Notes under the pieces: model-generated
The model's database searches: none
Seen by the model: only the letters and a program-made list of their open reading frames with translations
What the model was told of the DNA's origin: nothing
Made by a program: the position numbers and the translations under genes
Assembly: GCA_030651035.1 (NCBI GenBank)
Contig: JAUSCK010000170.1
Span: 1 to 48,350 of the forward strand
Reading direction: 5' to 3'
Source of the DNA: Elusimicrobiota bacterium
Lineage (GTDB): Bacteria > Elusimicrobiota > Elusimicrobia > Elusimicrobiales > UBA9959
DNA length: 48,350 bases
Part shown: one piece after another, positions 33,784 through 41,355 of the stretch
Layout: each line of letters opens with the position of its first letter
How positions within the stretch are numbered: position 1 is the first letter of the stretch

Positions 33784-33931
33784 TTAGTCCTTTGATTTAT
33801 TATCAGGTATCCGCTTTAAATCCTGACCGTGGTATGGCTCAAATTCTTCCAGCTTTATCAAGAACACTTGTTCTTGCCTCTTTCTTAAGGGCTTCCACCA
33901 TGGCTATTATCGAACCCGCTGAATCATTCAT
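33784..33931 (-). pseudogene. Possible frameshifted small ORF ahead of hsdM
   Basis: From ATG 33931 one frame reads MNDSAGSIIAMVEALKKEAR and stops at 33839. A neighbouring frame over the same end reads KLEEFEPYHGQDLKRIPDNK and stops at 33784, 2 nt before the hsdM ATG. The two join into a plausible protein of about 49 aa if one base is changed near 33850. No clear ribosome site. The inverted repeat caagaaca/tgttcttg (33859-33876) lies inside. Low certainty. Confidence 0.3.
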
Positions 33932-33935
33932 AAAT

Positions 33936-33964
33936 AAAAATCCCGCTTTTTAAGCGGGAAAAAT
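33936..33964 (-). terminator. Rho-independent terminator upstream of the hsd operon
   Basis: Stem tcccgctt/aagcggga (33941-33948 and 33952-33959) with loop ttt. On the minus strand it is followed by TTTTTATTTA. It overlaps the stop codon of the 76-aa ORF and separates it from hsdMSR. Confidence 0.75.
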
Positions 33965-34180
33965 TTTGCTGGTGCAAATAGAAACGTGCGGAAATTTATC
34001 GGAATGGCCCCACCAGCTAGGTACCCGGGTAATCCGTACGTTATCTCTATGTAAATATATTATTGCAGATTCTGGCATATTAGTCAATGAACCGACTTTT
34101 GGACCAAATTTCATGCCTTCATCGAAGGAGTTACAGAGCTTTCTCTCTACTTTTATTCTTACCGCATTATTCGACGTCAC
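33950..34180 (-). CDS. Small hypothetical protein, GTG start
   Basis: 76 aa. I accept it because GGGGAG lies 7 nt before a GTG start and a terminator follows directly. Sequence features: RIKVERKLCNSFDEGMKFGP, then ESAIIYLHRDNVRITRVPSWWGHSDKFPHVSIC. No family recognised. The opposite strand is also open here, which lowers certainty. A TATACT hexamer at 34323-34318 could serve as its -10. Confidence 0.45.
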   Translation of the reverse strand: MTSNNAVRIKVERKLCNSFDEGMKFGPKVGSLTNMPESAIIYLHRDNVRITRVPSWWGHSDKFPHVSICTSKIFPA

Positions 34181-34317
34181 AAGATTCTCCCCGCTTATAA
34201 AATTCTACCTCTTTACAACTGTGCCCGCTATGATTTTAGTTTAAACATTTTAGGTGGGGATATCACAAGCCATATCCCGTAAGCAATAGATGGAAAATCC
34301 ATTGATTTCACACTGAT

Positions 34318-34350
34318 AGTATAGCAGACAACCCCGACAAGGGCGTGTCG
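34318..34350. repeat. Dispersed intergenic repeat, copy 2
   Basis: gtatagcagacaaccccgac followed by aagggcgtgtcg; near-identical to 720-752, including the cgaca/tgtcg inverted repeat (34335-34339 and 34346-34350). It marks the right edge of the lower-GC island, in the 220-bp gap between the 76-aa ORF and the PorV-like gene. Confidence 0.6.
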
Positions 34351-34400
34351 TGATAAAAAGCTCTTTTCAGGATAATGGCGGCCGGAAATGGCCTGCGGGG

Positions 34401-35357
34401 TCAGAATTCGTAGGAAAGGGAAACAGGGCGGCGGGAATCGAGTTTTTTGGCCGTCTCGAAGCCGAACCCGAAGTCCCAGCGCCCGCTTTTAATACCGACG
34501 CCGAAAGTGATGCCTTCCTCGGGACGGCCGAACAGATAACCCGCCCGCAGGCTTAAAAATATAGAGTTCCGCATTTTCATGTTCATCTCGAGGCCGGACT
34601 GGTAATACCCTTTTTCCTTTACGACCCTGCTCCAATCCGAAGTGATAACGACGTCGCAGTAAGAGATATCGGCGGAGCGGTCCAGCAGATTGGGAGGGTT
34701 GATCTCGAATTTATAGGAAAATCCGGCCCGGATCGCCGCGGGGGCGGGGTCGCCTTTCTCCTCGAATTTAACCGCCTGCCCGTTGTTCAGGAGCGCCGCA
34801 CCTAAACTGAGTCCGCTCTTCATCGCGTAAAGCGCACCGAGGTCATAATGCAGGGCCGAAGCGGACGCGGTTTCGGCCAGCTCTATGGTGGTGCGTTTAA
34901 CGGTGGCGCCGACAGCGAACTCCGGCAGCGGTTTATAGGCGGCTGACAGCATAGAAACCATGTCCAGTTCTGCGACCACATTCCCACTTGTTCCGTCCGA
35001 GAGATTCAGTTCCATCTTTCCGGAATTAAAATACAGGAAGGCCGGAGTCAAAACCAGACCCCCGACTTTTACCGGCACTGCCGCGAATCCGTAATTCCCC
35101 CAGTCAAAACCGTTCATATATGAGACGCAGGCCCTTAGGCCGGGCACAAAGGCCAGCCCCGCCGGGTTGTACATCACGCTTTCGGCGTCGCCCGGCACGG
35201 CGGTAAAAGCCCGCCCCATGCCGGAAGACCGCGCCCCTATGGGCCGGTTGAGTATGGGCGCGCCTGTAAGGCCCGATTCGGAGCGGGCGCCCGCGGCCGC
35301 GAAAGTAATAAGCACGGCGCCCAGAAAAAACACGGCGCCGGAGTGGGAAAGTCTCAT
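34401..35357 (-). CDS. PorV/PorQ-like outer-membrane protein
   Basis: 318 aa with signal peptide. The start of the mature protein, IGARSSGMGRAFTAVPGDAESVMYNPAGLAFVPG, is the hallmark of the PorV/PorQ (UPF0164) FadL-like barrel group. The rest alternates glycine and aromatic residues, ending in SLSYEF. In Bacteroidetes PorV shuttles type IX cargo to the attachment complex; here it is coupled by 4 bp to an M6 protease with a FlgD-like C-terminal domain, which fits a cargo/shuttle pair. Confidence 0.85.
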   Translation of the reverse strand: MRLSHSGAVFFLGAVLITFAAAGARSESGLTGAPILNRPIGARSSGMGRAFTAVPGDAESVMYNPAGLAFVPGLRACVSYMNGFDWGNYGFAAVPVKVGGLVLTPAFLYFNSGKMELNLSDGTSGNVVAELDMVSMLSAAYKPLPEFAVGATVKRTTIELAETASASALHYDLGALYAMKSGLSLGAALLNNGQAVKFEEKGDPAPAAIRAGFSYKFEINPPNLLDRSADISYCDVVITSDWSRVVKEKGYYQSGLEMNMKMRNSIFLSLRAGYLFGRPEEGITFGVGIKSGRWDFGFGFETAKKLDSRRPVSLSYEF

Positions 35358-37042
35358 TTTATAAGCACCAGCTTTTCGGTTTTGTTTACCCCAGGCCCTG
35401 TTACATGCACCAGATAAAGACCGCTCGCCACCACAGCCCCGCTGTCATTCCTGCCATCCCAGGCAGGAGCAGGAATGAGAGGGCCCGCGCCTGCCGGCCC
35501 GTCATAAACGGTTCTCACAAGGCCGCCGTTCACCGTATAAATCTTTATGGTGACATTGCCGGCCCTTAAAACGGTCACATCCAGCTTGCATTTCCCGCCC
35601 TTAAGCGGCCTGAATAAGTTATCAGTGACCATAACAAGCTTATTGCTGTTCAGCACATAGTAGTCGAACGTCCTGGAATCGGAGGTGCCGCCTATATTGC
35701 TGATAGTAATACCGGTGTAGGTGCCGTCATATTTACTGCTGTTCGGAACCGTGGTCGGACTGAAGGTTTTGGCTGCGGTATAATAATCTCCGGCGTCGGC
35801 GCTCCCGTTGGCCGCTATCTCTTCCAGGCCGTCGGCTTCCATCAGGCGCAGCAGTTTGTGGTCCGCGTAGGAATTGTCATAAACAAAATCCTGGCCACTC
35901 CCGTTCAGCCGCGCGTCCACGTGCCAGACCAGGAGCCCGCTGCCGGGCAGGTTCTGGTCATTCCCGGACTGGCGCCGGTTCTGCACCATATAGAGCTCGT
36001 TAAAGATCTCGCCGGCCACGGCATCAGGCATCATTTTCACAGCGTCGGGATAGGCATCGGAAGGGCGAAGCGTCCCGGCCAGACTGCCGCCGGAAGAATT
36101 GACCGGCGAAAGCCAGTCCAGCATGAACTTACTGAAAGCGTTGTGGTCCCCCCAGGTGCTGTCCATCATGTCCAAACCGCCGACGCCCCCTTTGGGCCCG
36201 ACCGCGTCGTCGTAGTCATAGTAGTCAGGCAGGCCCAGCCCGTGGCCGGTCTCGTGAATAAGGGTCAGGGGGTTGAACGCCCCGCCAGCAGGGTTCGACT
36301 CCCACTGCCACGAATAGCTTGCCAGCTTCTTGCCATCCACCAAATACGAGCCGTCGCCGAAAGAAGTCTGGTATCCCCACCAGAAATTAGCCCAGCCGTT
36401 GTCCGGGCCGGTCCAGATAACGGCGAAATAGTCCACCGCCCCGTCGCCATTATTGTCGTATTGCGTGAAATCATGGCCCAGCCCGTTGAAATAGTCAAGG
36501 GCCTGCTTTATGAGCGCTTCGCGGCCGGCGTCAGTTTGCGGGATAGCGGAGCGGAGCGCTCCGGTATTGTACCAGCCGAGCGTAGCCCCCTGGATGGTCA
36601 GCAGACCGTAAGAAGACCTGGAGTAAAAATTTGTGAGGCTTTCATACGGATAGCCTCCGGAACCGGCACCCAAAATTTGCGTGTTTACCGCGGTGGAAGA
36701 ATTGGTGTGAACATAATCGCTGAAATCGATAAGGAGGGCGAATATTTTAGGCGTGCCTGAGGTGGGCATGCCCCGCCAGGCGGGAGGGGGCGCCATAACA
36801 GCCGCCTGTTCGCGGGTTAATCCCCGCTGCATGAGGGATCTTATCCGCAGATTGTGTCTGAGACGCGCCACAGCGCCGGGAGAGAACTTATTGTTGCCGA
36901 TGCCCCTTGCAAAAGCGGCCCTTTTAGCGAACGTACCGTCTTTGCGGTAGGCCTCTATCTGCTCCATCGACGGGCGCTGCATCCCGAAAGCGGGGACGGA
37001 GATCCAAAACAGAACGGCGCCTAACAGGGAAAGTTTCTTCAT
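35354..37042 (-). CDS. Secreted M6-family metalloprotease with FlgD-like C-terminal domain
   Basis: 562 aa. Signal peptide (1-20), a propeptide-like helical segment, then the M6 (immune inhibitor A-like) domain with HETGHGLGLPD (zinc ligands His263, His267, Asp273; Glu264 catalytic). YDNNGDGAVDYF resembles a calcium loop. The last about 85 residues form a FlgD-like Ig domain with WDGRNDSGAVVASGLYLV and a final KLVLIK, similar to type IX-type sorting domains. It precedes the PorV/PorQ-like gene with an ATGA overlap and has TTAGGA before its start. Likely an exported or surface protease. Confidence 0.92.
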   Translation of the reverse strand: MKKLSLLGAVLFWISVPAFGMQRPSMEQIEAYRKDGTFAKRAAFARGIGNNKFSPGAVARLRHNLRIRSLMQRGLTREQAAVMAPPPAWRGMPTSGTPKIFALLIDFSDYVHTNSSTAVNTQILGAGSGGYPYESLTNFYSRSSYGLLTIQGATLGWYNTGALRSAIPQTDAGREALIKQALDYFNGLGHDFTQYDNNGDGAVDYFAVIWTGPDNGWANFWWGYQTSFGDGSYLVDGKKLASYSWQWESNPAGGAFNPLTLIHETGHGLGLPDYYDYDDAVGPKGGVGGLDMMDSTWGDHNAFSKFMLDWLSPVNSSGGSLAGTLRPSDAYPDAVKMMPDAVAGEIFNELYMVQNRRQSGNDQNLPGSGLLVWHVDARLNGSGQDFVYDNSYADHKLLRLMEADGLEEIAANGSADAGDYYTAAKTFSPTTVPNSSKYDGTYTGITISNIGGTSDSRTFDYYVLNSNKLVMVTDNLFRPLKGGKCKLDVTVLRAGNVTIKIYTVNGGLVRTVYDGPAGAGPLIPAPAWDGRNDSGAVVASGLYLVHVTGPGVNKTEKLVLIK

Positions 37043-37120
37043 GTCCTAATTGACCTTCGCGCGCAAGAGCCCGATACCGGAGAAAAATCATCAATTTATA
37101 TTCTAAACTATCTTTTTTAT

Positions 37121-37519
37121 TCAGTATATGCGCTGCAGCAGGCGGCCCCCCCAGAAGGCCAGCACACCCAGCAGGGCTAAATTAACCGTTATGCCGGAAC
37201 GGACCGACCGCGGGACCCTGCCGGCCACGAATAACACTGTCAGCGCGGCCAGCGGGAAGACGAGCGGGTTGAAGGAGTATGCCCCGGCGAAGTCCAGCCT
37301 GCCCAGCGCCAGGAAGGCGTGCGTCATGCCGCAGCCGGGGCAGGGCAGCCCCGTCAGGGCCCGGAACGGGCACAATATCGTTTTCGGCAGCGCCGACAGC
37401 AGGGTGTACCCGGCCAGATGCAGGGGGCCGCTCAGCGCGGTAGCCGCCAGCAGCGCCCACGCCGCGATCCGGAGCGGGTCGGTTTTAGACCGGCTTGGGG
37501 AAGAACTTGTTGATCTCAT
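37121..37519 (-). CDS. DUF2752 membrane protein
   Basis: 132 aa with three hydrophobic segments. Contains the DUF2752 core CPFRALTGLPCPGCGMTHAF followed by ALGRLDFAGAYSFNPLV. Cys residues in the CPxC-x-C-G motif are conserved in the family, whose function is not known. It overlaps the DUF4234 gene by 35 bp, with no better in-frame start inside, so the overlap is probably real and implies coupling. Confidence 0.85.
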   Translation of the reverse strand: MRSTSSSPSRSKTDPLRIAAWALLAATALSGPLHLAGYTLLSALPKTILCPFRALTGLPCPGCGMTHAFLALGRLDFAGAYSFNPLVFPLAALTVLFVAGRVPRSVRSGITVNLALLGVLAFWGGRLLQRIY

Positions 37520-37841
37520 TCTGGTGTACCGCGTCCACGATAATGCTCAAGCCGAACAGCGACAGGAACAGGCTCATTATCGGCAGGTTTTCGAAGGGCG
37601 TTACCGCGCGCTTGCGCTGTATCTCAACTATTACGCCGCCCATGCAGTACTGGTAATAAACAAAATACAGCCCGCAGGTGACAATAGACAGCAGGTAAAC
37701 CTTGACGGGGGAGAATTCCTCGCGGCCCACCAGTTCGTTGCAGGTTTGCATCTGGTACCAGTTCCAGAACAGGTTGTAAATGCCGCAGGTGACGATGGTA
37801 AGAATTATCCCTTCTGCTATGCTGCGATATCCTGATCTCAT
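37485..37841 (-). CDS. DUF4234 membrane protein
   Basis: 118 aa, three membrane segments. Two related units are visible, ILTIVTCGIYNLFWNWYQM and LLSIVTCGLYFVYYQY, the repeated TCGIYxxFW pattern of DUF4234. DUF4234 and DUF2752 proteins often occur together; the pair is thought to be structural or envelope-related. First gene of a two-gene unit. Confidence 0.85.
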   Translation of the reverse strand: MRSGYRSIAEGIILTIVTCGIYNLFWNWYQMQTCNELVGREEFSPVKVYLLSIVTCGLYFVYYQYCMGGVIVEIQRKRAVTPFENLPIMSLFLSLFGLSIIVDAVHQNEINKFFPKPV

Positions 37842-37941
37842 TTTAAGGTTCCCCCGATTAGGTGCGATTTACGCGCTGATTATGCGCGAAGTGTATATTC
37901 TATAAAATAAAATGGTTAGATAAGCCGGCAGCCGGACACGG

Positions 37942-38928
37942 CTAGAAGCCGGGCAGCCTGTTCCGGATGACCGCGGAATATGCCGGGCCCGGGCCTGCGG
38001 CCTTGCTGCGCTCGTTGATGTGACTGCGCCGTTTGAGCTCCTGCAAAGGCAGGGTCTGGTCCACTACGCCGAGCTCGTATACCATTTCATCAGCATAGCC
38101 GCTGGCAAGAATGCGCCAGTCGGATTTAAGCTTCGGATAGTAAGGCGCAATATGTTTCCGGATATCGGTAGTGCAGTTCGCGGTCAGGGCGTTGTACCAT
38201 TGCGGCCTGTCTTTCAGCCTGTTGATGCTGCGCAGGTAGTCCAGGAATATCAGCCGTACCAGTTCCGGTTCCGCTTTCAGGCGATACAGGTAAACTTCTT
38301 CCCCTTTGCGGTAATTGGTGCGAAGCCGCACGATATCGCGCTCGTCGGCTACCACGTAGGTCAGTTCATACTGTTTAAAAAAACCTCTGATCGAAGAATA
38401 TTCTTCGCCTTTTTTTTTCCTGGTCTCGATCGAGATGCAGACGTATTCTCCCCCGCCAAACCCGAAGCTGAGCATAGCATGATCAAGATAAGGCACTCCC
38501 CAATTAACCAGAAAAAGGTCCATACTGCGCAGGGAGCCAAGCTTGAAGGTCCTGTCATAATGCCGGACATCATAATCCGTTTCGGCCCGGTAATCGCAGT
38601 TGCGGATATTGTGAATAGTAACGGTGCTGCCGCTGACATCGGCGTAGGGAAGCGTCGCCACATCGGGCTCCCAGTCCCGGCTGTTGCTCGGGGGCAGGGC
38701 CAGCCAACAGGCCAGCACCAGCGCGAACGCCGACAGGAAATATATTATTTTACGGCCGTTACTCCGGGGGAAGAGGGCGCTGACGAGCGCTGCTATGACA
38801 AAGACAGCTGCGGCGGCCGTGCGCGGGCCGGGCGGAAGATTGGAGTAAACGAGCGCCATCGTTCCCCAGCAAGTAAGGACAGAAAAAAGGAGCCAGGCAA
38901 AGACCTGCCGGGCTTTCACATTATGCAT
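37942..38928 (-). CDS. DUF4105 (Lnb N-terminal-like) membrane protein
   Basis: 328 aa with three N-terminal membrane segments (to about residue 78). The outer domain carries the DUF4105 block: TVTIHNIRNCDYRAETDYDV, HAMLSFGFGGGEYVCISIETRKKKGEEYS, and WYNALTANCTTDIR. The His/Cys pair (HAMLSF, NCTT) fits a papain-like/Lnb-type catalytic arrangement, with the active site in the periplasm. Last gene of the KTSC-rnhA-exonuclease-UDG unit, 24 bp behind the UDG gene; no functional link to DNA is obvious. Confidence 0.85.
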   Translation of the reverse strand: MHNVKARQVFAWLLFSVLTCWGTMALVYSNLPPGPRTAAAAVFVIAALVSALFPRSNGRKIIYFLSAFALVLACWLALPPSNSRDWEPDVATLPYADVSGSTVTIHNIRNCDYRAETDYDVRHYDRTFKLGSLRSMDLFLVNWGVPYLDHAMLSFGFGGGEYVCISIETRKKKGEEYSSIRGFFKQYELTYVVADERDIVRLRTNYRKGEEVYLYRLKAEPELVRLIFLDYLRSINRLKDRPQWYNALTANCTTDIRKHIAPYYPKLKSDWRILASGYADEMVYELGVVDQTLPLQELKRRSHINERSKAAGPGPAYSAVIRNRLPGF

Positions 38929-38952
38929 CGGGGCCCCGCCGTCCTGCGCCCA

Positions 38953-39600
38953 TTATTTATTACCCTTGATCTCTTTTATCGCGGGGTGGTTGGCTATAAG
39001 CAACAGGGCTTTGGCAAGCAGGGGCTTGCCCGCGGCCGAGTAGCGCCAGGGAGACGCGCCGGAGGAGTGCGGCAGCGGGATCAGGTCGAAAGGGACGCCG
39101 CCGCGGTTAAGACGGAAAACCTGGCCGACCACGCCGTTCAGTTTATCCGCTTCCATGAACTGCGCTATCGCCAGTTTGCCGACGGGGATGACCAGGGCGG
39201 GCCGGAGCATTTCCAGCTCGCGGTCCAGCCAGGCGGAGCATTTTTTTATTTCTTCCGGAGAGGGCACGCGGTCGCCGCCGGAGGCTTTCTTGCCGGGGAA
39301 GCAGCGGCACACCGCCGCCATGTAGACGGAAGCGCGGAATTTGGCCTCGTCTATGCCGGCGGCCTCGTTAAACCAGCGGAACAGCGTCTTGCCGGCCGTC
39401 CAGGCGAAGGGGCGGCCCAGCTTGGGCTCTTTATCGCCGGGGGCCTGGCCCACCAGCATGACCCGGCTCAGAACAGGGCCGCCGCTTACGACCGGCGGGT
39501 GCATCTCCGGGCAGCGGCGGCATTTCAGCAGGCTTTCCACGTGCTTGATCAGTCCCGCTTTGTCGTTCACCGGCGGCAGGGGCTTGGTCTTCGAATTCAT
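38953..39600 (-). CDS. Uracil-DNA glycosylase superfamily protein (4Fe-4S type)
   Basis: 215 aa. Motif A is VGQAPGDKEPKLGRPFAW and motif B PLPHSSGASPW. CRRCPEM at the N-terminus plus CRCFPGKK and KKCSAW provide four Cys ligands for a 4Fe-4S cluster, as in family 4/5 and UdgX-type enzymes. Removes uracil or related damaged bases from DNA. The motif B HSSGAS differs from the HPS of family 4, so the exact subfamily is open. Six base pairs after the exonuclease gene. Confidence 0.88.
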   Translation of the reverse strand: MNSKTKPLPPVNDKAGLIKHVESLLKCRRCPEMHPPVVSGGPVLSRVMLVGQAPGDKEPKLGRPFAWTAGKTLFRWFNEAAGIDEAKFRASVYMAAVCRCFPGKKASGGDRVPSPEEIKKCSAWLDRELEMLRPALVIPVGKLAIAQFMEADKLNGVVGQVFRLNRGGVPFDLIPLPHSSGASPWRYSAAGKPLLAKALLLIANHPAIKEIKGNK

Positions 39601-39606
39601 AAAACC

Positions 39607-40182
39607 TTATACCTTGATGACTCCCAGCCGCTTCAGCTCCCAGAAACATTTTATCATCGCCGAAACGTCGGCGGCGGCGTTATGGGCTTCTTCGAAGCCC
39701 TGCTGAAATAATTTACTGTGGAGTTCTATCAGCTTCGGCCACTTATTGCCGTAAGGGCCCGGGATGGCGCAATAATCAGTGGAGCTGTGCATGGTGCAGA
39801 TCCGCGTTTTGGCCGGAAGGCTGTCCGGCATTTTATTCCTCAGGAATTCGGCGCCCACGATCTTCTCATCGAAGCTTATATTGTGCGCTACCAGATACTC
39901 CGCCCGGCCGATCGCCGCCTGGAAGTCCCGCAGGACGGTCAGCAGGTCCCTGCCTTCTTTTATGGCCCGCTCCGTCGAGATGCCGTGTATGCGCGAGGCC
40001 TCTTCGGGAATGGTAAAGCCGACCGGCTTTATTATAAAATCCCCGCCGGAGATCCTGTTCCCGCCGGAGTCGGAAAGCAGGTAGGCCAGCTGGATCATCC
40101 TGGGCCAGTTGTCCAGGTCGGTTATGGGCGCCTTCCAGTTCCTGGGAAGGCCGGTGGTTTCTGTATCGAAAAACAGGTACAT
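39607..40182 (-). CDS. DEDDh 3'-5' exonuclease (DnaQ/RNase T-like)
   Basis: 191 aa with the exonuclease motifs FFDTETTGLP (Asp6, Glu8), LVAHNISFDEKIV (ExoII) and HNAAADVSAMIKCFWEL (ExoIII, His and Asp). Stand-alone single-domain form, so probably a repair or RNA/DNA end-trimming enzyme rather than the polymerase proofreading subunit. GGGGAG lies 7 nt before the ATG. Starts 1 bp after the RNase H stop and is followed by the glycosylase. Confidence 0.92.
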   Translation of the reverse strand: MYLFFDTETTGLPRNWKAPITDLDNWPRMIQLAYLLSDSGGNRISGGDFIIKPVGFTIPEEASRIHGISTERAIKEGRDLLTVLRDFQAAIGRAEYLVAHNISFDEKIVGAEFLRNKMPDSLPAKTRICTMHSSTDYCAIPGPYGNKWPKLIELHSKLFQQGFEEAHNAAADVSAMIKCFWELKRLGVIKV

Positions 40183-40183
40183 T

Positions 40184-40915
40184 CTATACTCCCCAAAGCT
40201 TCAGGACTTCTTGTTCTTCCGCGGCGGACGAGACTTTTTTGAACCGCGCCCCCGAGACGCCGTGCACGCGCCCCTGGCAAGCCGGCCAGGTGACGTGGCG
40301 CTCCAGGCAGCCCCCCACGAGGCTGAGGTAGTAGCCGCCGGCTTTCGATCTTGGTTTGGAAGAGGAGGATTTGCCGCGCGAAGCGGCTGTATGCAGGTGT
40401 TCGGCCCCCGGCTCAAGCAGCGAGTAGCCGCAGCCTACCGCCGGGCCTTCGTAGAGCGCCTGCCTGGGCCCCTTGGAGAAGCCCACCGCTATCACGTCGC
40501 AGCGCTCGTTTATCTCGTGGCCGGCGTGGCCTTTTACGTGCCCCCAGGCCAGGCGCCCTTTCCGGGCCTGGGCCAGCGCGTCCAGGCGCTCCCAGAGGTC
40601 CTGGTTGACCACGGGCTTGCCGCCCGCCGTCAGCCAGCCTTTGCGCTTCCAGCCGTGTATCCAGCCGGTGATGCCGTTTATGAGCAGGCCGGAATCAGTA
40701 TAGAGTTTTACCGGCTCGGGCCGGTCACGTACGGCGCTGAGCGCCGCTATAGCGCCCAGCATTTCCATGCGGTTGTTGGTGGTAGGACGTTCCCCGCCGC
40801 CAAGTTCGCGCACGAGGTTCTCAGGGTAGATGATCACAGTCGCCCAGCCGCCCGGCCCGGGATTACCCGAGCAGGCGCCGTCGCAATAGATGAAGATAGT
40901 CTTGTCCATCTCCAC
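40184..40915 (-). CDS. Ribonuclease HI with C-terminal hybrid-binding-like domain
   Basis: 243 aa. Residues 1-145 are RNase HI with all catalytic residues: Asp12 (YCDGACSGNPG), Glu51 (NNRMEML), Asp74 (LYTDSGLLI), His130 and Asp140 (VKGHAGHEINERCD). A Ser/Lys linker follows, then about 50 residues, RHVTWPACQGRVHGVSGARFKKV, that match the viroplasmin/RNase H1 hybrid-binding type (W...C..RVHG..GA.FK). In eukaryotic and most bacterial fusions this domain is N-terminal; here it is C-terminal. Degrades RNA in RNA-DNA hybrids. Confidence 0.92.
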   Translation of the reverse strand: MEMDKTIFIYCDGACSGNPGPGGWATVIIYPENLVRELGGGERPTTNNRMEMLGAIAALSAVRDRPEPVKLYTDSGLLINGITGWIHGWKRKGWLTAGGKPVVNQDLWERLDALAQARKGRLAWGHVKGHAGHEINERCDVIAVGFSKGPRQALYEGPAVGCGYSLLEPGAEHLHTAASRGKSSSSKPRSKAGGYYLSLVGGCLERHVTWPACQGRVHGVSGARFKKVSSAAEEQEVLKLWGV

Positions 40916-40929
40916 TTTCCCCGCCGCTC

Positions 40930-41184
40930 TTACCTGATCTTCCTTGCAAAGCTCTCTTTCAGATTGGTGTCTATAAAAGTCCCCAATCCCTTCCCGGCGA
41001 GCGCGAGGTCCTTCATCTGTTTTACATTGAGGCGGCCGGCGCTCTGGTTGGAATAGATGTACTTCTCGTGCGAGGCGAACACGATGGTTACGGAGTCTTT
41101 TACGATCTTATACGACACGACCGTGGATTTGCCGCTAAGGTTCTGATATTTTTCCGCCGGAACTTTCAAAGGTTTTTTAGCCAT
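40930..41184 (-). CDS. Small KTSC-like domain protein
   Basis: 84 aa. SYKIVKDSVTIVFASHEKYIYSNQSAGRLNVKQMKDLALAGKGLGTFIDTNL has the beta-rich then helical layout of KTSC domains (Y-x-x-V...F...A..G..FN). Some KTSC domains occur in lysyl-tRNA synthetase-associated or nucleic-acid proteins. AGAGGATC gives a ribosome site, and a TATAAT (41214-41209) lies 25 bp upstream of the start. First gene of the rnhA unit, 14 bp ahead of it. Confidence 0.65.
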   Translation of the reverse strand: MAKKPLKVPAEKYQNLSGKSTVVSYKIVKDSVTIVFASHEKYIYSNQSAGRLNVKQMKDLALAGKGLGTFIDTNLKESFARKIR

Positions 41185-41301
41185 AATAGTGATCCTCTTT
41201 GTGCGTATATTATAAAAAATCCAAGCGTAAAAGGCGCCTGCTACCTTTTCTCTGCAAAACCCGGCCAGTAAGAATGTTAGGGAGTTTTGGGCTCGCGATA
41301 C

Positions 41302-41317
41302 TATATCTTAACAAATC
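41302..41317. repeat. Short repeat tatatcttaacaaatc, copy 2
   Basis: Identical 16 bases to 15934-15949. In the 171-bp gap between the KTSC-like gene and the kinase gene, which holds no other gene. Confidence 0.35.
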
Positions 41318-41355
41318 CGGCCCACCTATGCCCACCTCATGCTCAAGGCCGCGCG

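Noticed and set aside
33966..34244. Plus-strand ORF opposite the 76-aa gene
   Set aside because: It has no ribosome site and no convincing composition; the minus-strand ORF has both an SD and a terminator.
36288..36310. gggttcgactccca as a tRNA T-arm
   Set aside because: It lies inside the M6 protease coding sequence with no partner acceptor or anticodon stems.
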